Shown piece by piece: positions 40,925 to 50,321 of a DNA stretch of 64,000 nt (its first letter is position 1; the number at the start of each line of letters is the position of its first letter). Origin of the DNA: an uncultured Rhodospirillaceae bacterium (GTDB taxonomy: Bacteria > Pseudomonadota > Alphaproteobacteria > Rhodospirillales > UBA2165); NCBI GenBank assembly GCA_913020445.1, contig CAJWAR010000009.1, forward strand, positions 1 through 64,000. The letters are read 5' to 3'. The translations under genes were made by a program, and so were the position numbers. A model generated the notes under the pieces. That model was given only the letters and a program-made list of their open reading frames with translations, was not told the origin of the DNA and did no database searches.

Positions 40925-41676
40925 AAATATTCTTTATCCGCTTCACGCTCGATATCCGGAGGGTAACTTTTGCGCTTATCGGCGTAATAGGCAGCTAGAT
41001 GATCGCCATCGGAGAGCCGATTATAGGTCGAGAAATAAAGCCGGCGCGCCGTATCGGACATATTCCTGGCCGAGCGATGCGGCGCATAGGAATCAAAATA
41101 AATCACATCACCGGGCTGAACCGGATGGGGCATAAAATTCATTTTTGCTGTTTCGAGATCCGTTAGCGGCTCCCACACGCGGCCAATGAGCTCGGAATTA
41201 ACGCGTGGCGCCACTTCCAAACAGCCGTTTTCCAACGTCGCTTCATCGATACAAACCATAACGTTAATAAAGTAATCCGCATAATCTTCCCAGCCGGCTT
41301 GCGAATCCTGATGCGCCTCGAAGCCTTCGCCGCCTGACATTTTGAAATTAATTTTATCTTTGAAAAGAACCGCTTCTTCACCGAGCAATTGACCAACTGA
41401 GGGAATCAAACACGCCGCCAGTTCAGCGAGTCCGTCGTGATATGGTGTCATATTTTCAATGCGGTTGATCAGTTCCTCCGTATCATCCAGCAGACTTTTC
41501 TCATGATAAACCCAATGCTTGCCTGCTTCTACTGGACGCTCGGCAATCTCGGTTGCCCAGCCGCGAATACTTTCCGCTTCATCAGAACTGAAAGCCCCCA
41601 CTAAAGGCAGGAATCCCTGTTCTTGGAAATGCGTTATTTGATCCGCGGATAATTTTAGCTGACTTAACATAAGCAT
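40912..41676 (-). CDS. Phytanoyl-CoA dioxygenase (PhyH)-family Fe(II)/2-oxoglutarate oxygenase
   Basis: A 254-residue PhyH-family protein. The Fe-binding triad is visible as H-x-D in FEAHQDSQAGW and the distal His in SYAPHRSARNMS, whose nearby Arg binds 2-oxoglutarate. The family includes PhnY, which hydroxylates 2-aminoethylphosphonate at C1, as well as lipid hydroxylases. Divergent by 99 bases from the PEP mutase gene, it may hydroxylate AEP or the lipid product. Both are inference. Its 3' end overlaps the nucleotidyltransferase gene by 13 bases. Confidence 0.88.
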   Translation of the reverse strand: MLMLSQLKLSADQITHFQEQGFLPLVGAFSSDEAESIRGWATEIAERPVEAGKHWVYHEKSLLDDTEELINRIENMTPYHDGLAELAACLIPSVGQLLGEEAVLFKDKINFKMSGGEGFEAHQDSQAGWEDYADYFINVMVCIDEATLENGCLEVAPRVNSELIGRVWEPLTDLETAKMNFMPHPVQPGDVIYFDSYAPHRSARNMSDTARRLYFSTYNRLSDGDHLAAYYADKRKSYPPDIEREADKEYFYRV

Positions 41677-41775
41677 TAAGATAGGCGATCCCAGGTAGTT
41701 TGAAAATTGCCAATTGTGCCAATATCTTGAAACAGCTATGACATAACCATAATTTTGGTTACGTGACGGAAAAAT

Positions 41776-43437
41776 ATGAGCTCCTTACCGCCATCAGAAC
41801 CCCTATCTAAAGCGCCTGCTTTGACGAAATCGGCAAAGCTCACGGCACTACTACGCTCATCCGACACCGAATTTCTGATGGAAGCCCATGACGGTATATC
41901 GGCAAAAATTGTCGAAGAAGCCGGCTTTAAGGGCATTTGGGCGTCAGGTCTCGCTATGTCGGCAGCGCTGGGTGTGCGCGACAGCAACGAAGCTTCCTGG
42001 ACACAAGTTCTGGAAATGCTTGAGTTCATGTCGGATGCCACCCGCATCCCGATCCTCGTTGATGGCGATACTGGTTACGGTAATTTTAATAACCTCCGCC
42101 GCGCCGTGCGCAAATTAGGTCAGCGCGGCATTGCCGGCATCTGTATCGAGGACAAACTTTTCCCCAAAACCAACTCCTTTATTGGTGAAGGCCAACCTCT
42201 GGCCGGCATCGACGAATTTTGCGGCAAGATTAAGGCCGGTAAAGACAGCCAGCTGGATGATGATTTCTGCGTTATCGCGCGCATTGAGGCTTTAATATCA
42301 GGCTGGGGCATGGAAGAAGCGCTTAAACGGGCAACTGCCTATCATGACGCTGGCGCGGATGGTATTTTGATCCACTCAAAACAACACGACGGCGCGGAAA
42401 TTCTCGAATTCCTAAAAGAATGGGCCAATCGCAGCCCGGTCGTAATCGTGCCGACGACCTATTACCAAACACCGACCGAGGACTTTACCGAGGCCGGCGC
42501 TTCAATTGTCATCTGGGCCAACCATAATATTCGAGCTGCCACTTCCGCTATGCGCGAAATCTCCCGCCGCATTCAGCGCGACCAATCTTTAAACGGCATC
42601 GAAGGTAGCATCGCGAGCGTTAAAGATATTTTTGAGCTCGCTGAAAATGACGAACTGGCCGAAGCCGAAAAGCTATATTTGCCAGCCGGTCACGGTGAAA
42701 CTAAAGCGATTATCTTGGCTGCGTCCCGAGGTAGCGAATTGGGCGAGCTGACCAACGACAAACCAAAATGCATGATCGATGTACGCGGCCAACCCCTGCT
42801 ACGCCGCCTCGCCTCCACTTTCAACCAAGCGCAGGTACGAAATATTTCCGTCGTTCGCGGCTATAAAAAATCAGCCGTAAATCTGCCCGGTATCGATTTT
42901 CGCGATAATGACGAGTTTGAAACCACAGGCGAGGTAATATCGCTGGCTCACGCGCAGGACCAACTCACCGGAGATTGTATTTTTTCCTACGGTGATATTT
43001 TGTTCCGCCATTATGTATTGGACCAGTTGTTAGAAACCAAGGGCGACATTGTCCTGGTTGCCGACGCATTGTGGCCTGAGCGTGATCCCAATCCGCAATC
43101 CCGGGTTCGAGATTTGGTCAAATGCGCCGAGCCCTTCACGACCAAGTATCTTGATGACGATGAGGTTGCGCTGACTGCTATCGGCCATGATTTCGCCGCG
43201 GAAGACATTCAAGGCGAGTGGATTGGCTTAGCAAAATTCACCGAACAGGGATCAGAACGTGTCCGGGCTGAAATTGAGGCGATGAAAAGAGATGGCCTTG
43301 CCGAACAGGCTTCCATGATCGATCTGTTTATGCGGCTGTTAAACGCTGGTGAAGATATCCGTGTCATTTATATCCCTGGTCATTGGCTCGATATCGATAA
43401 TGCCGATGATCTCGCCGACGCCCATAAATTCCTGTGA
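41776..43437 (+). CDS. PEP phosphomutase fused to nucleotidyltransferase
   Basis: A 553-residue two-domain protein. Residues ~15-300 are PEP mutase, which makes phosphonopyruvate from PEP, the entry to nearly all phosphonates; the diagnostic [10 protein letters not shown] (EDK-x5-NS) is at 125-134, with VDGDTGYGN and [11 protein letters not shown]. Residues ~310-553 are an NTP transferase ([32 protein letters not shown], ending [13 protein letters not shown]) of the PntC type, which activates AEP with CTP. The usual LAAGxGxR is AASRGSE, as in PntC-like enzymes. The next gene, the decarboxylase, starts seven bases after the stop. Confidence 0.94.
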   Translation: MSSLPPSEPLSKAPALTKSAKLTALLRSSDTEFLMEAHDGISAKIVEEAGFKGIWASGLAMSAALGVRDSNEASWTQVLEMLEFMSDATRIPILVDGDTGYGNFNNLRRAVRKLGQRGIAGICIEDKLFPKTNSFIGEGQPLAGIDEFCGKIKAGKDSQLDDDFCVIARIEALISGWGMEEALKRATAYHDAGADGILIHSKQHDGAEILEFLKEWANRSPVVIVPTTYYQTPTEDFTEAGASIVIWANHNIRAATSAMREISRRIQRDQSLNGIEGSIASVKDIFELAENDELAEAEKLYLPAGHGETKAIILAASRGSELGELTNDKPKCMIDVRGQPLLRRLASTFNQAQVRNISVVRGYKKSAVNLPGIDFRDNDEFETTGEVISLAHAQDQLTGDCIFSYGDILFRHYVLDQLLETKGDIVLVADALWPERDPNPQSRVRDLVKCAEPFTTKYLDDDEVALTAIGHDFAAEDIQGEWIGLAKFTEQGSERVRAEIEAMKRDGLAEQASMIDLFMRLLNAGEDIRVIYIPGHWLDIDNADDLADAHKFL

Positions 43438-43444
43438 GCCTAAT

Positions 43445-44584
43445 ATGATATCCGCCGACGACTTCATTATCCCGGCCCATGAACGTGGTTATGATTTTTA
43501 CACCGGTGTGCCGTGTTCGTTTTTAACGCCGTTTATCAATCGGGCAATTTTATCGGATAAAACAGATTATGTTGGTGCTGCCAGCGAAGGTGAGGCGGTC
43601 GCAATCGCCGCCGGGGCTTGGCTGGCCGGACGCAAAACTATCGTCATGTGTCAAAATTCAGGGCTTGGCAATTGCGTTAATCCTATCACCTCGCTTAATT
43701 TTCCGTTTCGCATCCCAACCTTACTTATCACCACCTGGCGTGGTCAGCCGGGACTGAAAGATGAGCCGCAGCACGAACTAATGGGCCCGATCACCCAGTC
43801 TTTGATGGAGCTCATGCGGGTTCAATGTAAGACTTTTCCAAGCGAGAAGGCGCAAATATCCGGTACTTTGGATGCGGCGGAGAAAGTGATAGCGGAATCC
43901 AATTTGCCATTTGGTTTTATCATGGAAAAAGGCGCTGTCGGACCGGAAGAACTGGATCAAGCGCCGACAGAACCAAAGCCGCCGGGTTCTAACCAAGATT
44001 TACGTTCCGGCACGATTGACGCCAACCGCTATCAAACTTTGGAGAAAACACTTGAGATTGTCTCCGATGAAACGGCTCTGATTGCTACCACCGGAAAATG
44101 CGGGCGGGAATTGTTCACCATAGCCGACCGGCCCCAGCATTTCTATCAAGTGGGCTCGATGGGTGGTGCGTCCGGCATGGGCCTCGGCGTCGCGCTCAAC
44201 ACGGACAAACCGGTGGTCGTCTTGGATGGTGATGGGGCGGCGCTGATGAAAATGGGCAGTCTCGCCACCATCGGCGCTTACGCACCTGATAACCTTACCC
44301 ACGTGGTGCTCGATAACGGTGTCCACGATTCAACCGGCGGTCAGGCCACCGTCAGCCCGCATGTTGATTTTGCTCAAGTGGCTTTGGCTTGCGGCTTCCG
44401 CCATGCCGCAACGACTGATAATTTGTCGGGTTTTGGCGAAGCGCTTTCTATGGCAAGCGAAAATGACGGCCCATCGCTCATTCATGCCAAGATCACGACG
44501 GGCTCGATTGACAATTTAGGCCGGCCTACAGTCAAACCGCAAGACGTCGCCCACCGCTTTCGGAAGTTCATAACCGGCACTTAG
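43445..44584 (+). CDS. Phosphonopyruvate decarboxylase
   Basis: This TPP enzyme (often called Ppd or AepY) decarboxylates phosphonopyruvate to phosphonoacetaldehyde, pulling the unfavourable mutase equilibrium forward. It has 379 residues; the start at 43445 is used because the longer ORF overlaps the mutase gene and the family N-terminus begins here (FYTGVPCSFLTPFIN). The catalytic SEGEA (47-51), NSGLGNCVNPLTSL-type segment and the TPP motif GDGAALMKMG followed by the Asn in VVLDNGVHD are intact. It is cotranscribed with the PEP mutase fusion and faces the transaminase tail to tail. Confidence 0.94.
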   Translation: MISADDFIIPAHERGYDFYTGVPCSFLTPFINRAILSDKTDYVGAASEGEAVAIAAGAWLAGRKTIVMCQNSGLGNCVNPITSLNFPFRIPTLLITTWRGQPGLKDEPQHELMGPITQSLMELMRVQCKTFPSEKAQISGTLDAAEKVIAESNLPFGFIMEKGAVGPEELDQAPTEPKPPGSNQDLRSGTIDANRYQTLEKTLEIVSDETALIATTGKCGRELFTIADRPQHFYQVGSMGGASGMGLGVALNTDKPVVVLDGDGAALMKMGSLATIGAYAPDNLTHVVLDNGVHDSTGGQATVSPHVDFAQVALACGFRHAATTDNLSGFGEALSMASENDGPSLIHAKITTGSIDNLGRPTVKPQDVAHRFRKFITGT

Positions 44585-44585
44585 A

Positions 44586-45695
44586 TTAATTAACGCCCAT
44601 TTCTTCGATAACCTCGCCAACAGCCTTAACCGCGTTTTCGATATCTGATTTGGTTATATGGCCGATGCAGCCGACGCGGAAACTATCAACTTTGGTCAGT
44701 TTGCCCGGATATATGGCGAAGCCACGTCCCTGCAGCCTGGTATAAAACTCATCAAAGTCAAAGTTTTCATCACTCGGCATATGAAAGGTTACAATAATTG
44801 GTGCCTGCAGATTATCAGATAGATAGGTTTTAAACCCAAGGGCCCGCATGCCACTCACCAGCGCCTGGCAGTTTTCCTGATAGCGCCGTCCCCGACCTTC
44901 AACGCCTCCCTCCTGCTCATGTTCGGCCAACGCCTGATCAAGGGCGGCAAGTACATGGGTCGGCGGGGTAAAGCGCCATTGGCCGGTCTTTACCAAATTT
45001 TGCCATTGGTCATAGAGATCAAGACTCAACGATGTCGCATTTCCCTCTGATGCCGCCAGCTCGCTTTGCTTGATGATTGCAAAACCGGCACCAGGCACGC
45101 CCTCCAGACATTTATTAGCGGATGCCACAACAGCAGCGCATTCGATGTCACCAACGTTCAACGGCAGCGCGCCAAACGTGCTCATGGCATCTATAATGAG
45201 CTGCCGATTTTCGCGGGCAACCACCGCAGCTATTTCTTCAATCGGATTTAGTATCCCCGACGTTGTTTCACAGTGAACGGCGGCGACATGGGTGATAGCC
45301 GGATCATCTTTCAAACATGCGCCTATCTGATCCGCTTGCGGCGGTGTGTCTTCAGCGGTTTCAAGCGTCACAAAGCTGCGGCCATTAACCTCACAGATTT
45401 TTGCCATACGTTGGCCATAAGCGCCGTTGATGAGTACCAGGACCTTGCCGTCTCGCGGCACCAGGGTATCAATCGTGGCTTCGACGGCGAAGGTGCCGCT
45501 GCCTTGGACCGGCACGCAAACATGTGAAGGAGAAACTGGATTAACTCCGGCAATCGCCGCCAGCTTTTGACATACCCGCGCAGTCAGCTCAATGAATTGA
45601 GCATCCCGAGACCCCCAGTCACGGAGCATGGCCTCTTTGGTTTTTTTCGACGTCGTCAAAGGCCCCGGGGTCAAAAGCAGCGGTTCATCCGACAT
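44586..45695 (-). CDS. phnW: 2-aminoethylphosphonate-pyruvate transaminase
   Basis: A PLP enzyme that interconverts AEP and phosphonoacetaldehyde with alanine/pyruvate; in a biosynthetic cluster it runs toward AEP. The 369 residues include LLLTPGPLTTS, RDWGSRD, the PLP aspartate in IIDAMSTFGALP (D169) and the Schiff-base lysine K195 in SANKCLEGVPGAGF. PhnW also works in AEP catabolism, but no phosphonatase (PhnX) or PhnA/PhnY pathway is next to it, and the mutase and decarboxylase are. It reads opposite to those two genes, stopping two bases from the decarboxylase. Confidence 0.94.
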   Translation of the reverse strand: MSDEPLLLTPGPLTTSKKTKEAMLRDWGSRDAQFIELTARVCQKLAAIAGVNPVSPSHVCVPVQGSGTFAVEATIDTLVPRDGKVLVLINGAYGQRMAKICEVNGRSFVTLETAEDTPPQADQIGACLKDDPAITHVAAVHCETTSGILNPIEEIAAVVARENRQLIIDAMSTFGALPLNVGDIECAAVVASANKCLEGVPGAGFAIIKQSELAASEGNATSLSLDLYDQWQNLVKTGQWRFTPPTHVLAALDQALAEHEQEGGVEGRGRRYQENCQALVSGMRALGFKTYLSDNLQAPIIVTFHMPSDENFDFDEFYTRLQGRGFAIYPGKLTKVDSFRVGCIGHITKSDIENAVKAVGEVIEEMGVN

Positions 45696-45751
45696 TTACA
45701 CATCCGTTCATTTGTGTTGATTTATTTATACCATTTTGGGGAGATTGCACC

Positions 45752-46348
45752 ATTAGCCACAATACTTGGATACATCGATTTGTCACCATTGGCGTTCGGC
45801 CATTCGTCAATACCGCCATAACGCCCAATCAGATTACGACAGTTCGGCTCGCCACCGGTATCGGTGCTGCGGCGTGTTTCGCCGTGGGCGAGGAAATGTG
45901 GTCGATGATCGGCAGTGGTGTATTTGTTGTGTCTATGCTGCTTGATCGAGCCGATGGTATTTTGGCGCGGCTTTCGGGCAAAACCTCACCCGGCGGCCAT
46001 AAATTCGATCTGGTAGCGGATTCGTTTTCCAACTCGCTGGCATTTGTCGGCATTGGTATTGGCCTACGCAGCAGCCCTCTTGGCGAATTGGCAATTCCAC
46101 TTGGCATCCTCGCCGGCCTCGCCATTACGGCTGTCCTGTGGTTGGTCATGCGCGCCGAAGAACAGGAAGGCAGCCGGGCTGCCGAGCTGGGGGGCACCGC
46201 AGGCTTTGATCCTGATGACGCGATGCTCGCCGTTCCGGTCGCCGTGTTGCTTGGTTGGGGCACGGAGCTGATTGTCGCGGCGGCTTTCGGCGCGTCACTT
46301 TTCGCTGTCTTTTTCTATTTTAAGTTCCGCCGATTTTTAGGGCGCTAA
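45752..46348 (+). CDS. CDP-alcohol phosphatidyltransferase 1 (apparent ATT start)
   Basis: The family motif DG-x2-AR-x8-G-x3-D-x3-D is complete (D68 to D90 counting from the ATT) and multiple membrane segments follow. Enzymes of this family join a CMP-activated head group to a lipid alcohol, or the reverse. The only ATG/GTG/TTG in frame is the GTG at 45884, which would delete the conserved N-terminal helix (RFVTIGVRPFVNTAITPNQI, then TTVRL). Reading upstream the frame stays open, and an ATT at 45752 has GGGGAG eight bases before it, so I infer initiation there (198 aa). It is divergent from phnW by 56 bases and overlaps the next gene tail to tail. Confidence 0.8.
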   Translation: MSHNTWIHRFVTIGVRPFVNTAITPNQITTVRLATGIGAAACFAVGEEMWSMIGSGVFVVSMLLDRADGILARLSGKTSPGGHKFDLVADSFSNSLAFVGIGIGLRSSPLGELAIPLGILAGLAITAVLWLVMRAEEQEGSRAAELGGTAGFDPDDAMLAVPVAVLLGWGTELIVAAAFGASLFAVFFYFKFRRFLGR

Positions 46349-46957
46349 TCGAAAATAGGTCCAAATTGTCCATAGACAATAAATTGTTGCGCCAATACCG
46401 GCAGCGACAAAAAAAGGTGTTAGAAATCCGAACCACGTCACCGGTGCAAGCAAATAGATACCATCCTCAAGCTCAAACCCCGCGAAACCGGGATAGCCGA
46501 CCGCTTCACCATCGCCCAATTCTTCTGAGCGTTGATCGATACCAAGATTTGAGAAAAGCGAAACTAACGCCGATGCCGCCCCGGCAGCTCCCAGCACTAA
46601 GGCCCAAATTCCAAGCTCCCCTTGCCAATGACCAATCCCGAGCCCGATAAAAAGCGCGGCATAGCCAATACCACCAGCAGCATAATCGAAGTAGTAGCCA
46701 AAGCTTGAAGTGGACCCCTGAAGGCGCGCCAGTTCACCATCAAAATGATCGAAGAATCGCGCCAGCACAAAAAGACCCGCCGCCCAATTGACGTTGATCT
46801 CGCCACCAATCGCAAATAGCACGCCCGCCCCAAGGGTCATTATAAGTGTAAGTCCGGTAATGTGATTGGGGCGAATAGGTGACGGGCCAAGCAGTCGCAC
46901 CATAATTCGAGCAAGACGCTGATCGTAGGGGATTTTGGTCTTTTGATCTTGTGCCAT
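46337..46957 (-). CDS. CDP-alcohol phosphatidyltransferase 2, catalytic Asp replaced
   Basis: A 206-residue membrane protein of the CDP-alcohol phosphatidyltransferase family, with the IRPNHITGLTL entry motif and the signature starting at D70/D73 (DHFDGELARLQGSTSSFGYYF, D91). The fourth aspartate, proposed as the catalytic base, is glycine here (G95 in FDYAAGG). The fold and membrane segments are otherwise intact. It may be inactive, catalyse a different transfer, or partner one of the other two copies. It reads leftward between transferase 1 and hpnN, with its start 77 bases from hpnN. Confidence 0.85.
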   Translation of the reverse strand: MAQDQKTKIPYDQRLARIMVRLLGPSPIRPNHITGLTLIMTLGAGVLFAIGGEINVNWAAGLFVLARFFDHFDGELARLQGSTSSFGYYFDYAAGGIGYAALFIGLGIGHWQGELGIWALVLGAAGAASALVSLFSNLGIDQRSEELGDGEAVGYPGFAGFELEDGIYLLAPVTWFGFLTPFFVAAGIGATIYCLWTIWTYFRLAP

Positions 46958-47034
46958 AGGCCAAAGTGTTAAAGTAGTTCCGTTGTGTCAAGTTTGCGAT
47001 AAACTTAAGGCACACCAATAACAGGCAGACAATT

Positions 47035-49653
47035 TTGAGTACAAATGCCACATCCCAGTTTGCGAACGCCATTGGCCGAAGGATTGGCCTATGGGTTGGA
47101 CTGGTGTGTCGTAACGCATTCTGGGCGATCTTGCTTTCGTTTATTGCGACAATCGCACTTTTTTATGTCTCAGTTACTGAGATCGATATTAGTACCGACA
47201 CCTCCGATATGTTATCGCCTGATTTGCCTTTTCGGCAAAACTCAATCGCTCTTAGCGAGGCTTTCCCCCAATTCTCAGACAATATAGTTGTGGTGATCGA
47301 TGGCGGGAACGCAGATTTGGTAAACGAAGCCGCCGATCAAGTTACCGCTCAGCTGCGCCTTGAACCCAATTTATTCGGTGGGGTGTTTGATCCAGCTGAC
47401 CTGACTTATTTTCAACGCAACGGCTTGCTCTATCTTGAAATGGATGAATTGGAAGAGCTGTCCGACCGCCTCATCACAGCGCAGCCCTTTATAGGTACTC
47501 TTTGGAAAAACCCGACCCTTCTCGGTTTGTTCGATTTGTTGAGCTTGTTTTTAAAAGAAGGAAATAATAATTCCGAACTCCTCGGTGAGGCGCGACCGAT
47601 GATCAGCAGCATCACCGATATTGTATTGGCGCAAGTTGCTGGAAAATCGGATCGGCTATCCTGGCGCAGCATTATCTCAGGCAGTAATTCTGAGCACCCA
47701 ACACGGGTGATTGTCGTGCAACCAAAAACGGATTTTGGTTCCTTACAGCCGGGTGCTGAGGCGATAAAGCGCCTGCGCGAAATTAGCTTGGAATTAAAAT
47801 TGAAACAAAGATTCGATGCGCGGCTGCGCCTCACGGGCTCGGTTCCGTTGGCTGAAGAAGAGTTGGAAAGTGTCGTGGATGGTTTAGGGTTGGCGGGTAT
47901 TCTATCTCTGACACTTGTCCTTATCTTACTTTTCTGGGGACTGAAGTCTGTGCGCCTGGTCTTAGCGACGCTGATCACTTTGATTTTCGGTCTGGTGTGG
48001 ACGGCGGGTTTCGCCGCGCTGGCCGTTGGTACGCTCAACCTAATATCGGTGGCCTTTGCTGTTTTATTTATCGGGCTGAGCGTCGATTTCGGTATTCACT
48101 TTGCGTTACGCTACCGCGAGATATCAAGTAGCCCTGCGGACGCTCTTGCCAGCGCCGCCCAGCGAGTTGGTGGTGCTTTAAGCCTATCAGCAGTGGCCGC
48201 GGCAATAGGTTTTTTCTCGTTTCTGCCAACCGATTATATTGGCCTCGCAGAATTGGGCCTGATAGCCGGTGGTGGTATGTTCATAGCCCTTTTTGCCAAT
48301 CTCACGCTTCTACCCGCATTAATATATTTAATGCCGCCCAAGCAGCTCGAAACGGTGTCACCGGCTACCAAATTATTTCACACCAAAACTCATCGGCCTA
48401 TCATCGGCGCGGCTATCCTCCTCGCCATTCTATCTTTGTTTATCGCCCCCAAAGTTCTCTTCGATTTTGATCCGCTGAATTTAAAGGATACCCGCACGGA
48501 ATCCGTTTCGACATTCTTTGATCTTATGAGAGAAGGAAATGGCAGTCCTTACGGTATTACGATCCTCGCCAAAGACTTAAAAACCGCTGATCAGTTGACC
48601 ATACGGGCAAAAAAGCTAGCAGAAGTGGACAGTGTCGTAACGCTATCCAGCTTGATACCAAAAGAGCAAGATGACAAGCTCACCATAATTGATAATCTCG
48701 CACTTATTCTGGGGCCCGCCCTAACGGGTTCGCCCAATTCGACCTCATCAACGGAATCCGAACGATTGAAGGTAACTGTAAACCTGCAAAATGAAATTCG
48801 AGCTTTTGGACAGACAGCGGTCAAATCCGAATTGTCCATTGCGGTGACCAGCTTTGGTACGGCTCTCGACAGACTTTTAACATCGACAAACCCTGACCAC
48901 GCCTTGGTAGAATTGGAGCAACGTCTGCTGGCCAGCCTGCCCGGTCAGTTGTCGCGTCTAAAAGCATCCCTCAATGCAGAGCCAGTTACCTTGAAGGACC
49001 TTCCGAAAGTCCTGCGCTCCCGCCAAATGTCAGCCGATGGCAGCGTCAAAGTCGAGATTAACCCGAAAGGCAATATGCGCGACCGTCAGGAATTGGCAAC
49101 TTTTGTTGCGGCAGTTCGTAAAATTGCCCCGGCGGCAACAGGAACGCCTGTTGTCATATTGGATGCCGGCAATACAGTCATCCAGGCATTTGTCGAAGCG
49201 GCGGCCATTACCTTCGTCCTGATAGTTATTATGGTCATTGCCCTAACACGCAGCATCCGAGAAATTGTACTTATTATCGCGCCCCTCCTTTTGGCGGCCA
49301 TTTTCACATTGGCAGCTTCTGTAGTGCTAAATCTGCCGTTCAATTTTGCCAATGTCATCGTGTTACCGCTGTTGTTTGGGCTCGGAATTGCCGGTTCAAT
49401 CCATCTTGTCCTTAGAGATCGGGATCAGAGCGACAGTGACAATCAAAACGTCATGGCAACGTCCACGCCACGCGCCGTGGTCTTTAGTGCCTTAACCACC
49501 ATCGGCTCTTTTGGCAGTATTGCGCTTTCCAGCCATCCCGGCACATCGAGCATGGGCGTACTGCTCACCATTGCCATTACGTTATCCCTGATCTGCACCT
49601 TGATAGTTCTGCCGGCTCTGCTGACGGCTTGGCCGAAAGCAGGTGCCAAATGA
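47035..49653 (+). CDS. hpnN: HpnN, hopanoid transporter (MMPL/RND family)
   Basis: HpnN exports hopanoids from the inner to the outer membrane. The 872-residue protein has the RND layout: an N-terminal membrane helix (~25-45), a large periplasmic loop, a bundle of membrane segments (~285-440), a second loop and a second bundle (~720-865) with GLSVDFGIHFALRYRE, the sterol-sensing-type motif. It starts at a TTG (47035) with AGGCAG six bases upstream. It ends in an ATGA overlap with transferase 3, so these two are translationally coupled, tying hopanoid export to a head-group transferase. Confidence 0.92.
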   Translation: MSTNATSQFANAIGRRIGLWVGLVCRNAFWAILLSFIATIALFYVSVTEIDISTDTSDMLSPDLPFRQNSIALSEAFPQFSDNIVVVIDGGNADLVNEAADQVTAQLRLEPNLFGGVFDPADLTYFQRNGLLYLEMDELEELSDRLITAQPFIGTLWKNPTLLGLFDLLSLFLKEGNNNSELLGEARPMISSITDIVLAQVAGKSDRLSWRSIISGSNSEHPTRVIVVQPKTDFGSLQPGAEAIKRLREISLELKLKQRFDARLRLTGSVPLAEEELESVVDGLGLAGILSLTLVLILLFWGLKSVRLVLATLITLIFGLVWTAGFAALAVGTLNLISVAFAVLFIGLSVDFGIHFALRYREISSSPADALASAAQRVGGALSLSAVAAAIGFFSFLPTDYIGLAELGLIAGGGMFIALFANLTLLPALIYLMPPKQLETVSPATKLFHTKTHRPIIGAAILLAILSLFIAPKVLFDFDPLNLKDTRTESVSTFFDLMREGNGSPYGITILAKDLKTADQLTIRAKKLAEVDSVVTLSSLIPKEQDDKLTIIDNLALILGPALTGSPNSTSSTESERLKVTVNLQNEIRAFGQTAVKSELSIAVTSFGTALDRLLTSTNPDHALVELEQRLLASLPGQLSRLKASLNAEPVTLKDLPKVLRSRQMSADGSVKVEINPKGNMRDRQELATFVAAVRKIAPAATGTPVVILDAGNTVIQAFVEAAAITFVLIVIMVIALTRSIREIVLIIAPLLLAAIFTLAASVVLNLPFNFANVIVLPLLFGLGIAGSIHLVLRDRDQSDSDNQNVMATSTPRAVVFSALTTIGSFGSIALSSHPGTSSMGVLLTIAITLSLICTLIVLPALLTAWPKAGAK

Positions 49654-50285
49654 ATCCCTTTTTTCCACTGATTAGGCGTTTCTCAAACCCGGTCAGCAGA
49701 GTGCTGATTAGGTTACCAATCACACCAAATCAAATATCCATCGCATCTTTAATTTTTGGCTTAGCCGGGTGTTTTTATATTAGTCGTAATAATTTTGATG
49801 ACCAGCTCCTCGGTAGCTTTCTATTTATTGTTGGATATATATTCGACAACTGTGACGGGGAAGTTGCGCGGCATAAAAATCTGGCCACTGATTTGGGCAG
49901 AAAATTGGATTCCTTTGTCGATTGGATAGTTCATGCTGTTTTTTTTATTGCTCTCGGCTATGGCATTGCCCGAGAAGCCCAGGATAATATTTGGCTCTGG
50001 CTTGGCCTCATGGGAGGTCTCGGCAGCACGATAAATTACAGTTTGGGTATTTTTCTGGACGACCCAAACGCCTCGCAGGATTTAGTGGCCGCCTCACAAC
50101 CGGAAACGATAAAGGATTATATAATATTTGTTTTCCGCGAGCTATTCCGCGCGGATTTTTGCTTTATTGTCCTATTGCTAACTCTATTTGATAATTTGTG
50201 GGTACTCTTGCCTGCCGCTGCCATTGGTGCACAGGTCTATTGGATTTTATATTTAACGTCCCGCGATAAAAACTATCATGTATAG
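49650..50285 (+). CDS. CDP-alcohol phosphatidyltransferase 3
   Basis: A 211-residue member of the family with a perfect signature (D66, D69-G70-x2-A73-R74-x8-G83-x3-D87-x3-D91) and the entry motif ITPNQISIASL. Five or six membrane segments follow. The ATG at 49650 overlaps the hpnN stop, so the two are made together; hpnL follows at 36 bases. It is a good candidate for the enzyme that moves an activated AEP (or other) head group onto diacylglycerol or a hopanoid alcohol. Confidence 0.9.
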   Translation: MNPFFPLIRRFSNPVSRVLIRLPITPNQISIASLIFGLAGCFYISRNNFDDQLLGSFLFIVGYIFDNCDGEVARHKNLATDLGRKLDSFVDWIVHAVFFIALGYGIAREAQDNIWLWLGLMGGLGSTINYSLGIFLDDPNASQDLVAASQPETIKDYIIFVFRELFRADFCFIVLLLTLFDNLWVLLPAAAIGAQVYWILYLTSRDKNYHV

Positions 50286-50321
50286 AGCCGATTACAGATT
50301 GCGAAAAACTGGGCAAGCCAG

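Noticed and set aside
44586..45695. Reading phnW as part of AEP degradation
   Set aside because: No phosphonatase or phosphonoacetate genes are nearby, while PEP mutase and phosphonopyruvate decarboxylase are adjacent, so the biosynthetic direction is favoured.
47430..48038. 202-aa minus-strand ORF opposite hpnN
   Set aside because: Antisense shadow of hpnN, low-complexity Ser/Arg composition, no known family.
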